Of a DNA stretch of 64,000 bases, positions 1 through 13,500 are shown piece by piece (position 1 is the stretch's first letter; each line of letters begins with the position of its first letter). Under the pieces are notes generated by a model. The model was not told the origin of the DNA. It worked only from the letters and a program-made list of their open reading frames with translations, and made no database searches. The DNA is taken from NCBI GenBank assembly GCA_964017185.1, contig OZ024882.1, positions 41,709,431-41,773,430 on the forward strand, given 5' to 3'. The position numbers were made by a program, and so were the translations under genes. Origin of the DNA: Rugalucina vietnamica (taxonomy: Eukaryota > Mollusca > Bivalvia > Lucinida > Lucinidae).

Positions 1-2063
1 TGTGACCGTCATATTTATCTACTGCTTTATGAGGTAAGCTAAAATCTCATAAAGTTTAAAGTGCGTGTAGCTATGAAACGAAAACAAATCCCGCCAAAAG
101 AAGACGTTAAATTCTAATGCATTTCCTGTACTGTCTTTAAAGAAAATTGTTTCCTTGACGCTGTCATTTCGTATAACGTACGCTGCCCTAAAGTCGTCAC
201 CTTGGCGCATTTCAGCTACTGCCACGGGCTACACACAAAGGCTAGCTAAGAATGCATTTTGGCAGAGGGAAGCTTAACTATTCATCAAGTATGTCAATTA
301 AAGAAATATATTGTAAAATATACGCAAATAATGAAAAAAGACCGATTTAGAGCAGAGGGGTATGACTGACGACTTTAGGACCACCAGGACCTAAAGTCGT
401 CAGTGACCAGGCCCTAAGGTCGTCAGCAGTATTAAGCAGTATTAAGTGGTACTAGAGTGTCTTTTCGCTACCAATAAATACCGCTTGTGACCATAAAAGC
501 ATGTGTGGTTGTGCAAATGAACTTTATGAATCGCTTATTTGATCTTGAAGGACCAACAAAGGTCTGATCGGCTGTGGTTCTTGTCCAATGGACGTACTGT
601 GCTCACCGTCAAATAAAGTCTGCTGGTCTTAGCATTGATTAGTAACTTTGTGTGTAACTGGGTGGCCCTGAGGTGATAGTCGCAGGTGTGCACGTAATGT
701 CTCTGTAGCTATGTAGGTATATTGAGCTGGTCCTAGGGTTGTCACGATAGTCTTAGACCCGTCATTTTTGTACCTTTAATGACATAAAGTACCTCGGTGC
801 GGAGGTGTTTGGGGGTTATTTGTGGTACATGTGAAGTGTTTTAAACCCTCAATAATAATGATAGTGGCCGTTTGGATTGCCTTAGTTCACATGCACATAG
901 AAGTGATGTGTTGGTATTATTAAAAGATCACAAACAGCAGAGAGGGCGGTCCAATGTTGGCGGACTGAAGTTCTGCTAAACGAATCAGGTAGTTTTGCCT
1001 GACTACCAAATGAAAGCATGAGTGATGGAGAAGTTGTCTAAAGACTAGTGAAAGTCTGAGTCGTGAAATTAGTGGAACACTGGACATACTAAATGCATGC
1101 GTGGCAATGAACGTGGTTATGAGAACGCACTGATTGGTCAAAAACGTTGGTAGTCTTATGGCATATAGAAGCGATTGGTGGGTTGTCTTGGTGGTCCTAA
1201 AATATATTGACCGTTTTAGAGTCACCGAAAGTTGTGGTTTTGTTGAAGATTGTTACATAGGCTGATGGTGGCAGTGGACCTTGGGATGTACCTTAGTCCA
1301 GAAAGACACTTCTGTAGCCACCTTTGAAGCTCAGGGGCTTAACATATGTAGTTTGGTGATCCAAGTGGTGTCATCTACGTACGAACAAATTGACATGATA
1401 GTGGTCGTATCTCATTAGTGAATGGTAAACAGTGTTCTGAGCCCATGGGTGTACTGAAAGTCTTAGTTTGCTTTATCAATGGCCCAGGCGAGTCTCAGCA
1501 TGGAGGAAGACAAATATGAAGGAGGGGGATAGGAGAAAGAGAATTGAAAACGGAATCAAGTAACCACTTTTTCATGAAGACCTAAGGTCGTCAGGCATGA
1601 CCTAAAGTCGTCATCCCACTTTTCAACCAGTTATTTATGTGTTTACATGCTTTATCGATGAAAGGGAGGCATTTATTGGTAGATTGGGGTCTTCTGGGCA
1701 TGTCTAAATGTACAAGTCATTAAGAGGCAGGCGTAGCTCAGGGGAATTTCCTTTCGCCGGATCGATATGAAAAGCATATTCGGCTCTCGACAGACTTTCA
1801 ATTTTGTGCAAAATTGGGTACCCCTGTTACAACGTCTACTAAAAGGAAACCGGTTATTTAGGGACTGTGAATTAATAATTATAAAGTAGAGGAGATATTT
1901 TCCATTAAAATCATACCCCTTCTGAAAATTTTCGATGACAAAGACAGAAATGGTGGGGGTCAAAAGAAAAGTGACGTCCTTAGGACCATGACCACTATAG
2001 GGCAGCGTACGTTACTTAACGGAAATTTCGTTTCCGATACCAAAAGACCTAAATCAACTTATT
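1..2063. other. Non-coding stretch with degenerate inverted repeats
   Basis: No convincing gene is seen here. The motif CCTAAAGTCGTCA occurs near 390-420 and 1575-1615, with its complement near 365. This gives a possible inverted-repeat element at about 357-1617, with decayed internal copies of the motif. A second inverted pair, AACGTACGCTGCCCTA near 182-197 and TAGGGCAGCGTACGTTA near 1990-2006, encloses it. This may be an old, layered DNA transposon, but no transposase is visible. The downstream exons of the EGF gene, if they lie in the window, would have to be here; I could not find one. Confidence 0.35.
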
Positions 2064-2195
2064 CGAGCCGCGTCATGAGAAAACCGGATTTTTGCCTATG
2101 CAAAACCAAAGGCGCAAATCAGCTGTGAAGTAACTGCACAGCTGATCAACCTTCGGTTTCGCTACACGGGTAGTATAATTTATCCTCTTAGGCTG
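2064..2195 (+). mobile_element. Family B foldback element, left part (B1)
   Basis: It starts GAGCCGCGTCATGAG and contains the family's internal inverted motif around CAGCTG(N)CAGCTGATC. The copy breaks off near 2195 and resumes at 7286-7401, so the 5-kb sequence between was inserted into it. Family B copies are about 235 bp, begin GAGCCGCCTC and end GAGGCGGCTC. Confidence 0.7.
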
Positions 2196-3514
2196 CTAGC
2201 CAGAGGGTCGATTGCTCCCCCCCCCCCCTAGGGAATTTTGCAGACATACCCAATCTTAAAGAACAATTCAAGCTGAGTAGAATAAGAGATGTTTGCACCC
2301 TGAGCGTTGGGGCGTTATCCTGTAACAGCCTGTTACATATGTTACCTTAACAAAATTAAGAAATTATGATATGGTGTATTCAGCTACAGAAAAATGACAA
2401 TAGTTTATCATTTTACTCAACTTTTTCATACTGTCTGCTTGCAGAATGTCTATGCTACATATTAAAATTGTTTGAACAAAGATTTGACCCACACTAACTG
2501 TAACGTACGTAACGTAAATTAAGATTTCCTTTGAAAATAACATTTTTGAGTGATATCATTTACTTGTAAAGTTGCACTATGCATTTTCCCACAGATATGA
2601 TATTTATTTCCATCAGCATGTTCAATTGGTAGATAGAAAAACCAAACTTTAATTTCCTATCTTGTATATATTGCCTTTAATGAAGTATTAAGTAGCCCTA
2701 CCCCCAATTTCAAATGCGAAATTTTCTATTGCAACAAACATGAAGTATGTAAAATACTTAAAACTGGTGGATATATATCAGAGTTCCATACTTTCTTGCT
2801 TATTTAATCATGAACCATGGCTCTGAGGATCAGTATCCAAGTATCTAGGATCAAATATTTTGATCCAATATGTAACATATGTAACAAACATGTAATGAAC
2901 AATGAAGGGCATTATACATAGCAGGAATGCCAGTACATGCCGGTCTAATGCCCCATTCCATTAGATATTTTGCAAACATATATCTTAAATGACAATTTAA
3001 GTTTGCTCCAATAATAGATGTTTGCTTTATGTACATTGGAGCATGTGTCTGTGTCAGTCTGTTACATATGTTACCATAATATGTTTAAGAATAATGATAT
3101 GGCAGTTTGAGCGTCAGCAAAATAAGATTTTTATTAATCCATTCACCCTTCCCATATTGTCTGCATGAAACATGTCCATTCTACACAATAAAGTTGCTTG
3201 AGCAACAATAATCTGACGCCTACAGTGTAATGTCTGTAACATTTATTAAAATTACCCTTTCAAAATTAGAATTGTGAGTGACATCATATGTTTTTAGTTA
3301 CACATTCCAGCTTTTCCAAATACATGTGATTTTTCCATTACCATGTTTAATGGAGGAGATGGAAAATTCCTATACTGTATATATTATACTAAATGGGTTG
3401 TTTAGCAACCCTACCCCCAGTTTCATGAGCCAAATATTGCATTGCTTATTACACAAAAGGTGTAACTACTCATTTCTAATGGCTATATCTAATGTTGATA
3501 ATTATTTGCTTATA

Positions 3515-4351
3515 CGAGGATGATCCAATAATGAATGAGACTTTTTGAATTAATCCTATGTAAATAAACTTGGCTTATTGTAAATATATCATTAACATTG
3601 CTCAACATAACACGCACACAAGACACTGGTTAAAAGTCACATGTAGACAACTACATTTTGTTGCTTAGCAACGGGAGAATGCGAGTCAAAGGTCCTTGGC
3701 CACATAGCAATTATGCACATAAAATGGGTTGCCATGTCAACTGGTGATAAAAATTCCTTTCATGGCATACTGTTATTCATATATATCATTACTAGCTTTA
3801 TGCTCTGCAAATATCACTTACATACAGCTGGTAATTCAAGTAGGCTGAGTGTTTTTGCGACAATAGATGGGTTTTGTTTGCGAAATAATTCAATGATTTT
3901 GGGGGTAGTGGTGAGAAATACCTTATACCCTGAGTATAAATGACACGATAAAATGTTTTTAAGCTTGAAATGATCAATTATCGAGTAAATATTGCTAATA
4001 AATTACAAAAGTGACACTTGACCTTTTCTTTTAATGTTGCCTAGCAACTATAGAATTTGGAAAATGCTATTAGCCAGAATTCATATAGTAAAATGGTTGC
4101 TAGGCAACCACCTCTTAATCACGAGCGCAAGACTCGATTTGACCAAAGCAAAATATTTCAGAGATGAGTGTTATCACAGGCAATACTCAATTATGATAAG
4201 AGACCCTTTTTAAATTATCTGCCAAATTTGGTAAAACTTGCTCCAAAGAGAGATCACATGCGTATCTTGTAAACAAAAGTAGTAAACTTGAGCCAGTCAA
4301 TAGGATTGATAAAATAAGAGAAAAGTCTCAATCATTATTGGATCATCCTCG
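3515..4351. mobile_element. Mariner/Tc1-like non-autonomous element (837 bp)
   Basis: The ends are CGAGGATGATCCAATAATGA at 3515 and the complementary TCATTATTGGATCATCCTCG ending at 4351, each flanked by TA (3513-3514 and 4352-4353). A TA target duplication and a CGAGG start are typical of the Tc1/mariner superfamily. No transposase ORF is present. It lies inside the 5.1-kb foldback element. GTTGCTAGGCAACC-like palindromes occur inside it. Confidence 0.7.
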
Positions 4352-4462
4352 TATTTCATGCTTATTGAGAACTATAGTTGTGAGTGGGTGTTACCAGACA
4401 TCTTAATGAGAAATGTAACGTATGTAACATATATGTATGAATAAGGAATGACGTGGGGTACA

Positions 4463-4604
4463 GTAGATATATATGATGCTATTTAGAAAATAGTGCCAAC
4501 ACTTCACGTTTCCCTATGAATAATTTAGTTTTTGTAGATATATATGATGCTATTTAGAAAATAGTGCCAACACTTCACGTTTCCCTATGAATAATTTAGT
4601 TTTT
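4463..4604 (+). repeat. Two-copy tandem duplication, 71-bp unit
   Basis: The segment beginning GTAGATATATATGATGCTAT is repeated immediately at 4534 with essentially no differences, so the duplication is recent. It lies inside the 5.1-kb foldback element. Confidence 0.9.
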
Positions 4605-6429
4605 GGTGTAAAACAATAGTAAAATCTTATTCATTTCTGATAATAATTGTTTTGGACCCCTTTAAATACTATTAATAAAACGTTTAGAAATCGCTTTAAA
4701 ATGCAGAAATATTAGTGTATTACTACAAAATAGTTTGTACCTGAACTGTTAATAGACCTAGAATGCTGAAAGTATAATATCAAATAAATGCTACGGCAAT
4801 GGACTAATGCCCTCAGTCCTCTAGATACATCATCTGAATTTCAGTTTTATGAATATTAATGAAAACTTTAGATATTAGAGAAAATACATAACAAATAGGC
4901 AGGTATACCAACAAAATGATTATGTTTTTCAGCAAGCCAATGTCTGAAAGTGCTGAAAATGGCAAGGGCAATTTTCTATCACCCTACTATAATAAAAAGT
5001 AATTTGATGAGCATTAATAAAATATAATGGTTAAATCAGATGTTTGGCGATTAACCACCAAAGAATTGAGGAGGTGCCCGTATTAAACAAGATGAATCTT
5101 GGCTACTAGAAGACATAGACAGCTATAATTGCTATCTACCTGTTGCTAAGAAAATGTTCTTTAACCATATTATGTTAAGAATAAATCATAAAAATCATAT
5201 GATTGTTTGTTTCATGAATTGCAACAGGAACTTCAGAAAAAAGAGAAAATTTGCAGAAACGTGAAGGGGTATACCAACAAAATCACTTGTATCTCCACTG
5301 TCAACAGCTGTCGAGTAGTCAAAATGGCATCAAATGTTACTATTTGGTCACTTTAATGATGAATTATTGTCATGCTATCACAATATATATGAATCATTGT
5401 CATGTTGTCATGTATACATATCACAAAACATATGAGGTTGAAGCAAAGGTACATGCGTCTCTGTTGCTGGACACCCTTAATTTTTTGCTATTTACCATTT
5501 TTATCGACGTTTTATGAATATCCATGAAAGTAAATCTGATATGCTTTGTAAATAAGAGCACTGGGAAATTGTGTATTGTCCAAGCAATTATCTGATACCA
5601 GTTTAGCCCTCTAAGGCAATGCGCAGCCGGGATATAAGTGATTTTGTTGGTATATCTCTTCATTTTTCTCTTATTTTCTCTTATTTATGAAGTTTTACTT
5701 TTAATATTAGTGATCTTAATCAGATGAGAAGGTTTATATATCAGGTTACATGGTTATAATACATTGTCATAGCAATCATTTGATACCAGGTTCAGTACAG
5801 CAGTGCTATCAGTAACCTAGACACAAGCCATTTTGTAAGGTATACCCTCTTATTTGCCGTGATTCTTCTCCAGTCTGTAAAGATTGCATTAATATTCATT
5901 AAACTTAAAATAAGTTTATTCATTTATCAGACTAGAAGACAAAGTGAATAGCCTAAAGCATCAAGCTGCTACCACTTTTATCATTCTAGGTTTGTTGACA
6001 TGCCAGACACTATAGTAATTATGTAAGTATACATCTGATTTTTCAGTGATTTCCCAAACTTTTCATAGTTTATTATATTAATAATGATAAATATGCAAAT
6101 GAGATAATTTTCAAATAGACCCAATACATCTGTAAAATTGCCAAATGGTATCACTGGTGTATAAACTATGTGCTATGATGATAACTTGGGTCTGAAAGAC
6201 GTTTTTTTCATGTTTTAATGATTTTTCGGCCATTTTAATCTTTAAAGTAAAATTCACAAATATGCAAATAAGATAATTTGCATAAATCACCTTGAGATGA
6301 AACGGCTATAGTGAAGAAGCTTTTAAATGAAACCAAGCTCAGTGGTCTATGATAAGTCATAACAAAAATATGATCAATTTTGTAGGTCAAATTAACCCCA
6401 CGTGGTATTGGTAACATTGTAACATTACA

Positions 6430-7225
6430 TGAAATATAAATATAAACAACTTGGCGTTACACCGTTACAACTGAGACACATCTAGCAAATGAAAATAAAA
6501 TAAGCATGTCATTCTTACCTTGCACATTGGTGTTTGCAGCTTTGTACTCCACAGAAACTATTACAGAAACCCTTATTTGTTTATAAATGTAAATTCACAT
6601 ATTTTTGTTACATATGTTACACAAATTGAGAACCTCTATATCAACTTGATAAAATTATGTATCCCACATATTGCCCTTGAAAGATCTTGCAGACAAATGG
6701 TAGAATTATGGTATATTAAACTATTTTTCAATCCAAATTAAAACATACTGCAAATATAAGAAGCTGGTAGCAGTTGTTATTTTTAAATGGCCGTTATACC
6801 GTTACGCCCCGGTGTACAAAGTGCAAATATCTCTCATTTGAATGCAAATAACACAAACATGACATTATAACCTTGCACATTGGCGTTTGCAGATTTGTAC
6901 GCCACAGAAACTATTACTGAAAACCTTATTTGTTTATAAATGTAAATTTCACATATTTTTGTTACATACGTTACATACGCTATACAAATAGAGAACCATC
7001 TCTGTAAACTTGATAAAATTATGCATCCCACATATTTTCCTCGAAGAATCTTGCAGAAAAATGGTAGAATTATGGTAAAACAACATATTTTTCATTCCCA
7101 ATCAAAGAATACTGCAAATATAATAAGCTGGTAACAGTTGTTATTTTTAAATAGCTGTTACACCGTTACGCCCTGGCGTGCAAAGTGCAAACATCTCTCA
7201 TTTGAATTAGAAAAGACTGCTCTTT
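6430..7225. repeat. Two tandem units of about 350 bp in the right arm
   Basis: The units begin near 6430 and 6836. They share CCTTGCACATTGG, CCACAGAAACTATTAC and CTTATTTGTTTATAAATGTA and end in a CCGTTACGCCC segment. They form the right inverted arm of the 5.1-kb foldback element. Confidence 0.75.
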
Positions 7226-7285
7226 AAGATAGACTATGTCTGCAAAATTCCCTAGGGGGGGGAGCAGGACCTTTTTCAGCCAGAA

Positions 7286-7401
7286 GTCTACTACGGATAC
7301 TCAAAATGTCAAGATTCTGGCTTTCTATTGTGACTGTAGAGGTCGGTTTGTGTCGGACCTGGTCGGAAACACCGAAAATTGGTTTTCTGGCGTCTCGGCT
7401 C
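7286..7401 (+). mobile_element. Family B foldback element, right part (B1)
   Basis: It carries GGTTTGTGTCGGACCTGGTC and the terminal GGCGTCTCGGCTC typical of the right half of family B. The terminus reaches the donor splice site of the adjacent minus-strand EGF exon: only the six intronic bases of the donor lie between element and exon. Confidence 0.7.
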
Positions 7402-7407
7402 ATTTAC

Positions 7408-7530
7408 CTCTGGTACATACTGCTCCTTGGTACCCCGTCCCTGTACAGTCACATCCATAAGAACCAACGTTGTTGATACATGTACCACTGTTGGCACATG
7501 AATGGGTCCCCAATGAGCATTCGTCTTCAT
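7408..7530 (-). CDS. cbEGF exon (fifth intact EGF domain)
   Basis: This 123-base, phase 1-1 exon encodes a six-cysteine EGF module starting D-E-D-E-C, with C-I-N-N-V-G-S-Y-G-C-D-C fitting the calcium-binding consensus. The acceptor is ttcag at 7531-7532 and the donor gtaaatg abuts the family B terminus. It is the most 3' exon recognised. Confidence 0.88.
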
Positions 7531-10500
7531 CTGAACGAAGTAAAAACAGGAATATAATATAATAGTGAAGGCCATTCGTACCTTTAAAGGCAATGTGATT
7601 TTTAAAAGATCAATTCCTTGAATTACCAAGTGTTATACGGACGGTCGTAGCAGGATTAATTACAAGTGATTTTTTAAAGGTTCAAGTCAAACCATTCATA
7701 CGTATGTATAAGCCTTCAGCCTTTTGTGGCTTAGTTGCTTGGTTATATTTCAAGCACTTTTTGGATGTCATGCCATCCTCATTTGGAGTAAAAGTCCAAT
7801 AAAATGGATGCAACGTCCTGAAATGACATTAGCTGTTGACTGGTACGTAAGTCAAAATTTTATTCAAGACCCCCTAACCGAGGGTATGTGAATTAAACAT
7901 ACATGGTAACAACAAATACAAATATAGTTTTTGCTATGATACCCTATGGTTCACATATCCAGAAAAATTTCACTGAATTTGCTAGAACTTGTTTTCATTT
8001 AGTTTTACGTCCCTTTCAAGCTCATGTGAGACGGACAGAACCCCGAAAAAACCCACCTGGCACACCTGCAAGCAGAACTTGGCTGGCTCACATGTGGCCA
8101 GAACGGGGCTAGAACTTTTGTTAAGTATAATATTTACCTTCCGTACAGAAATCCCCTGTATACCCGGTACCCGTACAATCACATCTATACGACCCCTCCC
8201 CGTTATTGCAGGCTCCGCCATTGTCGCATTCATGGGTCCCCAGAGAACATTCGTCTTCATCTAGAAACAGAACAATCGTTAACTCCAGTTTTATCCTGGT
8301 AATTCACATACTAATAAAACAATGAAAATACCGACTTCGTTACTAATGTATCCATATCCGGTACCTGTACAATGACAAGTGTAAAAATCGACAAAATTGT
8401 TACACACTTCCCTATTCTAAAAAAAAATAATATTGGCCTAAGAACATTACTGTGCGTGATATCGAAAACAACAATGTTGAACAAACCGATGCTATGAATT
8501 CGATTCCGGTACACTCGCACGTGTAAAACCGACAGCATTGTTACACACTTCCCTTTCATAGACATTATTTCAGATTGGCCAAAGATTATTTCAGTGTGTG
8601 TTCTCTAGATACAATTGTCAATAAAATAACAAGAAAAAAAGTACCAACGTACCACAATAAAGTGTCACAGGAATGTCAGGGAAATTCTAATCTGTGCTTA
8701 CAATCAATGTTTTGATCCAAAATATAAAAAAATATAAAAAAAATATCTAATGAAATTTTCATTTTCTACAGCTGAAAATGCTCTGTTCATGTATATTGAA
8801 AGGGCAAGTTTTCGTTACATACCTGTGGTACAGTATGTTCCAGTGTAGCCCGTCCCTGTACAATCACACGTGTAAGAACCAACTGAGTTGACGCATGTAC
8901 CGCGGTTGTCACAAGAATGTGTCCCCAAGGAGCATTCATCCTCGTCTTAAAAGGAAAAAAAAAACGAGACTAAAGGTCAAAGGTTAAAGCTCAAGCTCAG
9001 AGGTCATTGTTTACGTGTGAGAACGTATAGAGTTATCACACCATGGTTTTCACAAGAATAGGTACGTATACTCACACCTGTAAAAAACCGACAACATTTT
9101 TCCACACTTCCCTTTCATAGAAATTAAAGATTGGCCAAAGATCATTACAGTATGTGTTCTCTAGAGACAATGGTAAATAAAAATGACATTCGTGTGAGAA
9201 ATAAAACTGCCAACATACCAACAGAACAGTCCTTTCCAGTATATTTAACAGAAACATTTAGATTTTTTTTTATTATATTGATTTTTTTTTATTATTTTTT
9301 GTACATGTTTAACCTTTCGACAAAGCAAATATGCAGATGCTATATACCTGAGCTTACTTTTTACAAGATTTATATATTTATATTTTAAATTTATATACAA
9401 TGTACAAGCATATAAAAATGTAAATTTAGTTGAATTACTAATTTCAATTTTGTTCTGGGCTTGTTGACGTCAAGTAACAGATCACGTGCTCACTGAAGAA
9501 GGTGTGGTAAAAAAACCAATTAACATCAGGAAAACATGTCCTTGAAATAAATACCCCCTTATACCCCACTTTTATATGGTAAAACTGGGGTATGCAGGGG
9601 TATACCTATTTTTCTTATTTTTGCTCCAAAGCATAGATTGTGGAAACACGTTAGAACCGCCTCGTCGAAGCGGTTCAAGTCGGTTCTAACGAGTACCCAC
9701 AATCTATGTTTTGGAGCAAAAATAAGAAAAATAGGTATATCCCTGCATACCCCAGTTTTTCTATATAAAAGTGGGGTTTAAGGGGTATACATTGCACGGA
9801 CATGTTTTCCTGATGAAAATATAGGGCTTTGAGATTCGGAAGTAGTGATCAGTGAGGAAATCCAAAAAAAATATATTTTCACATGTGAAATATAAAATGC
9901 TAATCGTTTTTTTATTTACATGTGAAAATATAGCTTTTTCAAATATATATTATATTTGATGACTATTTCTCTATATTTAATGACTCAGCATATAATAAAA
10001 TAACATATGAAAAAAACTTCCAACGTACCAACAGAACAGTCCTTCCCATAATACCCAGTCCCAGTACAATCACAGGAGTATGTCCCCGCCACATTAACGC
10101 ATGTACCTTCAATGGCACACTCATCGACACCCAACGCGCATTCGTCCTCGTCTAGAAAAAAAAAAGAAAAGAAAAAATAATAAAAACTGCATCACGGTGA
10201 CCGTCATATCGTCATTGTGGGCGCCTATTCTTTATTAGTCATATGTACGCTGGAGCACTTACACAATTTTGACCATACCTGGGAGTGTTTGTTTATACTT
10301 TATTCCGGTCTACCCTTACCACAGTGTATATCCGAGCGTATGCAGAACAGACGGTTACGGAACGAACAGACGTTTACAGGAGCACGCGCTGTTTCGCGCC
10401 AAAAATGTTTTTCCGTTCTTTTAAAGTGACTAATGCAAATATTGAGACCAAACTAGAGCAGATGTGTTGCATACATACCCGTCTAGTTGTCTGTGCTCAA

Positions 10501-13500
10501 GAGCACAATGATTTTTCAGGGGGTTCGCCATAACTGCCCAAGACGTGTGAAAAATGGCATATTTTGTTTTTGTTTTTGGCTGTGTGTCGAGATTGCTTGC
10601 AAAATAAGCCTTGTCAACCTTTTGGATTTAGTCCGTATATAGTTAAATATGTCCTGAACCACCAGACATTAAATATTTTATATGTTTTCCAGTAAAAATA
10701 GCCAAGATTTGTTGTTTTTTCTGAAGCGTATGGTAATTTCATGGTTACGGGGCGGTACAGTCGTTTGTTACGGAGCGGAACAGACGAAATGACGCATTTC
10801 CATACGAAACGGAACAGACGTAGGCGAGCTTTAATAACTTTAACTTTAACTTTAATAAATGTTTATGGCGTACGTCATAACAACATGAATTCATTCGATG
10901 CTTCATCATGTTCATATTTCGATGCTTCATCGTGTTAATATGCACAAGCATGGCTAAATAGTAATAAACTGCGAGTAAATCAAATAAGTAAGATGCATGA
11001 CAGAATCATATATGCTTACAAATCACGCCAAAGATTTTATCTCCCGCCGCAAGCTCCCTTTTGCGGCGTCTTGGCTGATTCTCACGCATCATTCATATAT
11101 GGAAAGACTTTGGAATATATGACCGATGCTTTGGAGAGTACTCCCGCCGGTGTGTACGGAGGTGGGCGTTCGCTTGATGACTTTGCTTAAGGACTGAGTA
11201 TGCAAACAGGGAACCTTTTCCTTTGACCGAAATTCTAGGGTCTCTATATTACTAACGTATTCAGCACGAATGCCAGCCTTCCATATAGACCCCGATATAG
11301 ACCTCCGGTTAAAACAGACATGAGTCTTATTATCGGCCCTTTTCAGACTTTTTTCAGTCTTTTATTTTAGAATTTATTGTTAGATATGCACTATTAGTGA
11401 TACTATATTTAAAGGAGAAGAAAAGCCGTGATTGCCTCGTGATGCTGAGCACCAAGGAAGCCATTGGTACCATTTTAACGCATTTGATATGGCGCGGCCT
11501 GGGCGAACCCACGACATCTCGCCCCCGAAGCGGGCGCCTTTATCACTGAGCTATCGGGACCTCTCCCCCCCCCCTCTCTCTCTCTGATCTGCTGTTTGCC
11601 CCCAAACAACTTTTTGTTTTCACAACATAGTCGATGCTATTCTGATACATGTACGGAGTGCTACAATACAGAAGGTTGCCGCAAAGTGTTATATTTGACA
11701 TCACAGTGTTGTTCATGTAGTATTCATGGCCGTCTGTGACCGCTCCGTATGCTGATTCGTCTGCTTTTTTCGTAGGCTACGTCTGTTCCGCCCCGTAACA
11801 TAAACGAATCTGTAGACTGTTCCGCTCCGTAATGTTTTTGTTGCTAAGCAACAAAATTCTGCTTAAACTACAAGGCTTCCATGCCGGAAATTATGGTGTT
11901 TTGGAAGATAGTAGATGGACATGCAAGGCCGATATAACAATACATTCGAAGCGTACAGTTTTGGATGAAAAACTGTACAAAACATTTTTGGCGCGAAAAA
12001 GCGCGTGCTCCTGTAAACGTCTGTCCGTTCCGTAACCGTCTGTTATGCATACGCTCGGATATACACTGTGCTTACGGTTCAACTATTTACCGCTGTCTTG
12101 TCATTAGTAGCGCACCACAAGTTGGGGTCACCTCAGTATTACAACGTATACTGAATACTCTGAAACAGCTGGGCCAATCAAAGCCAAACTTCATGTGGAG
12201 CATCCTTAGGATAGGGGAAACGAAAGTTTGTATAAATGGTCCAGGTCACATGACCAAGGTGGCCACCAGGGCTATAAATAGTAAAAACCTTAAAGAATCT
12301 TCTTCTCTGGAACCGGTGGACCGATTTCAATGAAACTTGGTATGAATCATAGGGGACGCCTACCCACCATAGTTTGTATAAATCATGACGTTCGGTTGAC
12401 CTTGACCTATTTTTTCGCAAGGTCAATTTTGGTCACATATGCTCTTCAATTGAAAAAAGTGAAAGCATTGAATTTTCAGGAAATTTTGAAACCTGTGACC
12501 TGAAAGTTGGTAGATACAGACAACTTATTGATTTAATGAAGTGTTGTGAGTATTCAAGGTCAAGGTCATTTCTTTACCTTGGCCAAAGGTCATTCACTTA
12601 TTGAATTTAAAACTTAATTTTCTCAGAAACCACTAGACTAATCAAAGCCTAACTTCATGTGAAGCATTCTTAGGAATGAGGAACCAAAGTTTGAGTAAAT
12701 GGTCCAGGTCACATGACCAAGATGGCTGCCAGGACTATAGATAGCAAAAACCTTAAAAAATCTTCTTCTGTGGCTCCGGTAGACCGATTTCAATGAAACT
12801 TGGTATGTAGCATTGCGGACGCCTGCCCATCATAATTTGTATAAAACATGACCTTGGGTTGACCTTGGCCTATTTTACCGCAAGGTCAATTTTGGTCACA
12901 TTGGCTCTTCAATGAAAAAAAAAGTGAAGGCATTGAATTTTTCAGAAAGTTTCAAAGCATATGACCTGAAAGTTGGAAGATACAGACAACTAATTGATTT
13001 AATGAAGTGATGTGAGTATTCAAGGTCAAGGTCAGTTCTTGACTTGAGCCAAATGTCGTTTACATATTAAATCTAAAGCTTAATTTTCTCAGAAACCACT
13101 TTACTAATCAAAGCCAAACTTCATGTGGAGCATACTTAGGAATGGAAAATCAAAGTTTGTATAAATGGCCCAGGTCACATGACCAAGACGGCCGCCAGGG
13201 CTATAAATAGCAAAAACCTAAAACAAATCTTATTCTCTGGAACCGATGGATCGATTTCAATGAAACATACTATGTAGCATCAGGGGCTCTGGCCCATCAC
13301 AGTTTATATAAATCATGACCTTGGGTTGACCTTGACCTAATTTACAGCAAGATCAAATTTGGTCACATAGGCTTGTTTAATGGAAAAAGTGAAAACATGA
13401 TTTTCAGAATGTTTTAAATAAAACCTGTAACCTGTAAGTAGGTAGATACAGACAACTTCTAGAGTTAATGAAGTTATTTAAGGTCAAGGTCAATTAGGTC

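Larger units (their letters stand above)
2196..7285. mobile_element. Large (5.1 kb) foldback-type element with multi-unit inverted ends
   Basis: The left end runs through a C tract and CTAGGGAATTTTGCAGACAT (2229-2250). The right end carries the exact complement at 7233-7253 followed by a G tract. Inverted similarity continues inward for at least 100 bp, with shared motifs ATCTTAAAGA and AGAGATGTTTGCA and a GTAAC-rich segment. The arms contain repeated sub-units, including two units of about 350 bp at 6430-7225. It interrupts a family B element. No transposase or reverse transcriptase ORF of convincing length is present, so it appears non-autonomous. Smaller inverted pairs inside (5230-5330 against 5590-5680) suggest several foldback layers. 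The exact termini and target duplication are uncertain. Confidence 0.65.

Noticed and set aside
19..225. Minus-strand ORF of 68 residues with a plausible composition and an upstream AG
   Set aside because: No recognisable domain, no clear donor, and part of it overlaps an inverted-repeat motif repeated near 1990. It could be a real exon but cannot be supported.
10320..10360. A full recombination signal sequence (heptamer-spacer-nonamer)
   Set aside because: Only the heptamer matches; no A-rich nonamer at 12 or 23 bases.
10993..11190. GC-richer 65-residue ORF inside the Transib-like element
   Set aside because: Considered as a captured host-gene fragment, but no domain or homology can be named from sequence alone.
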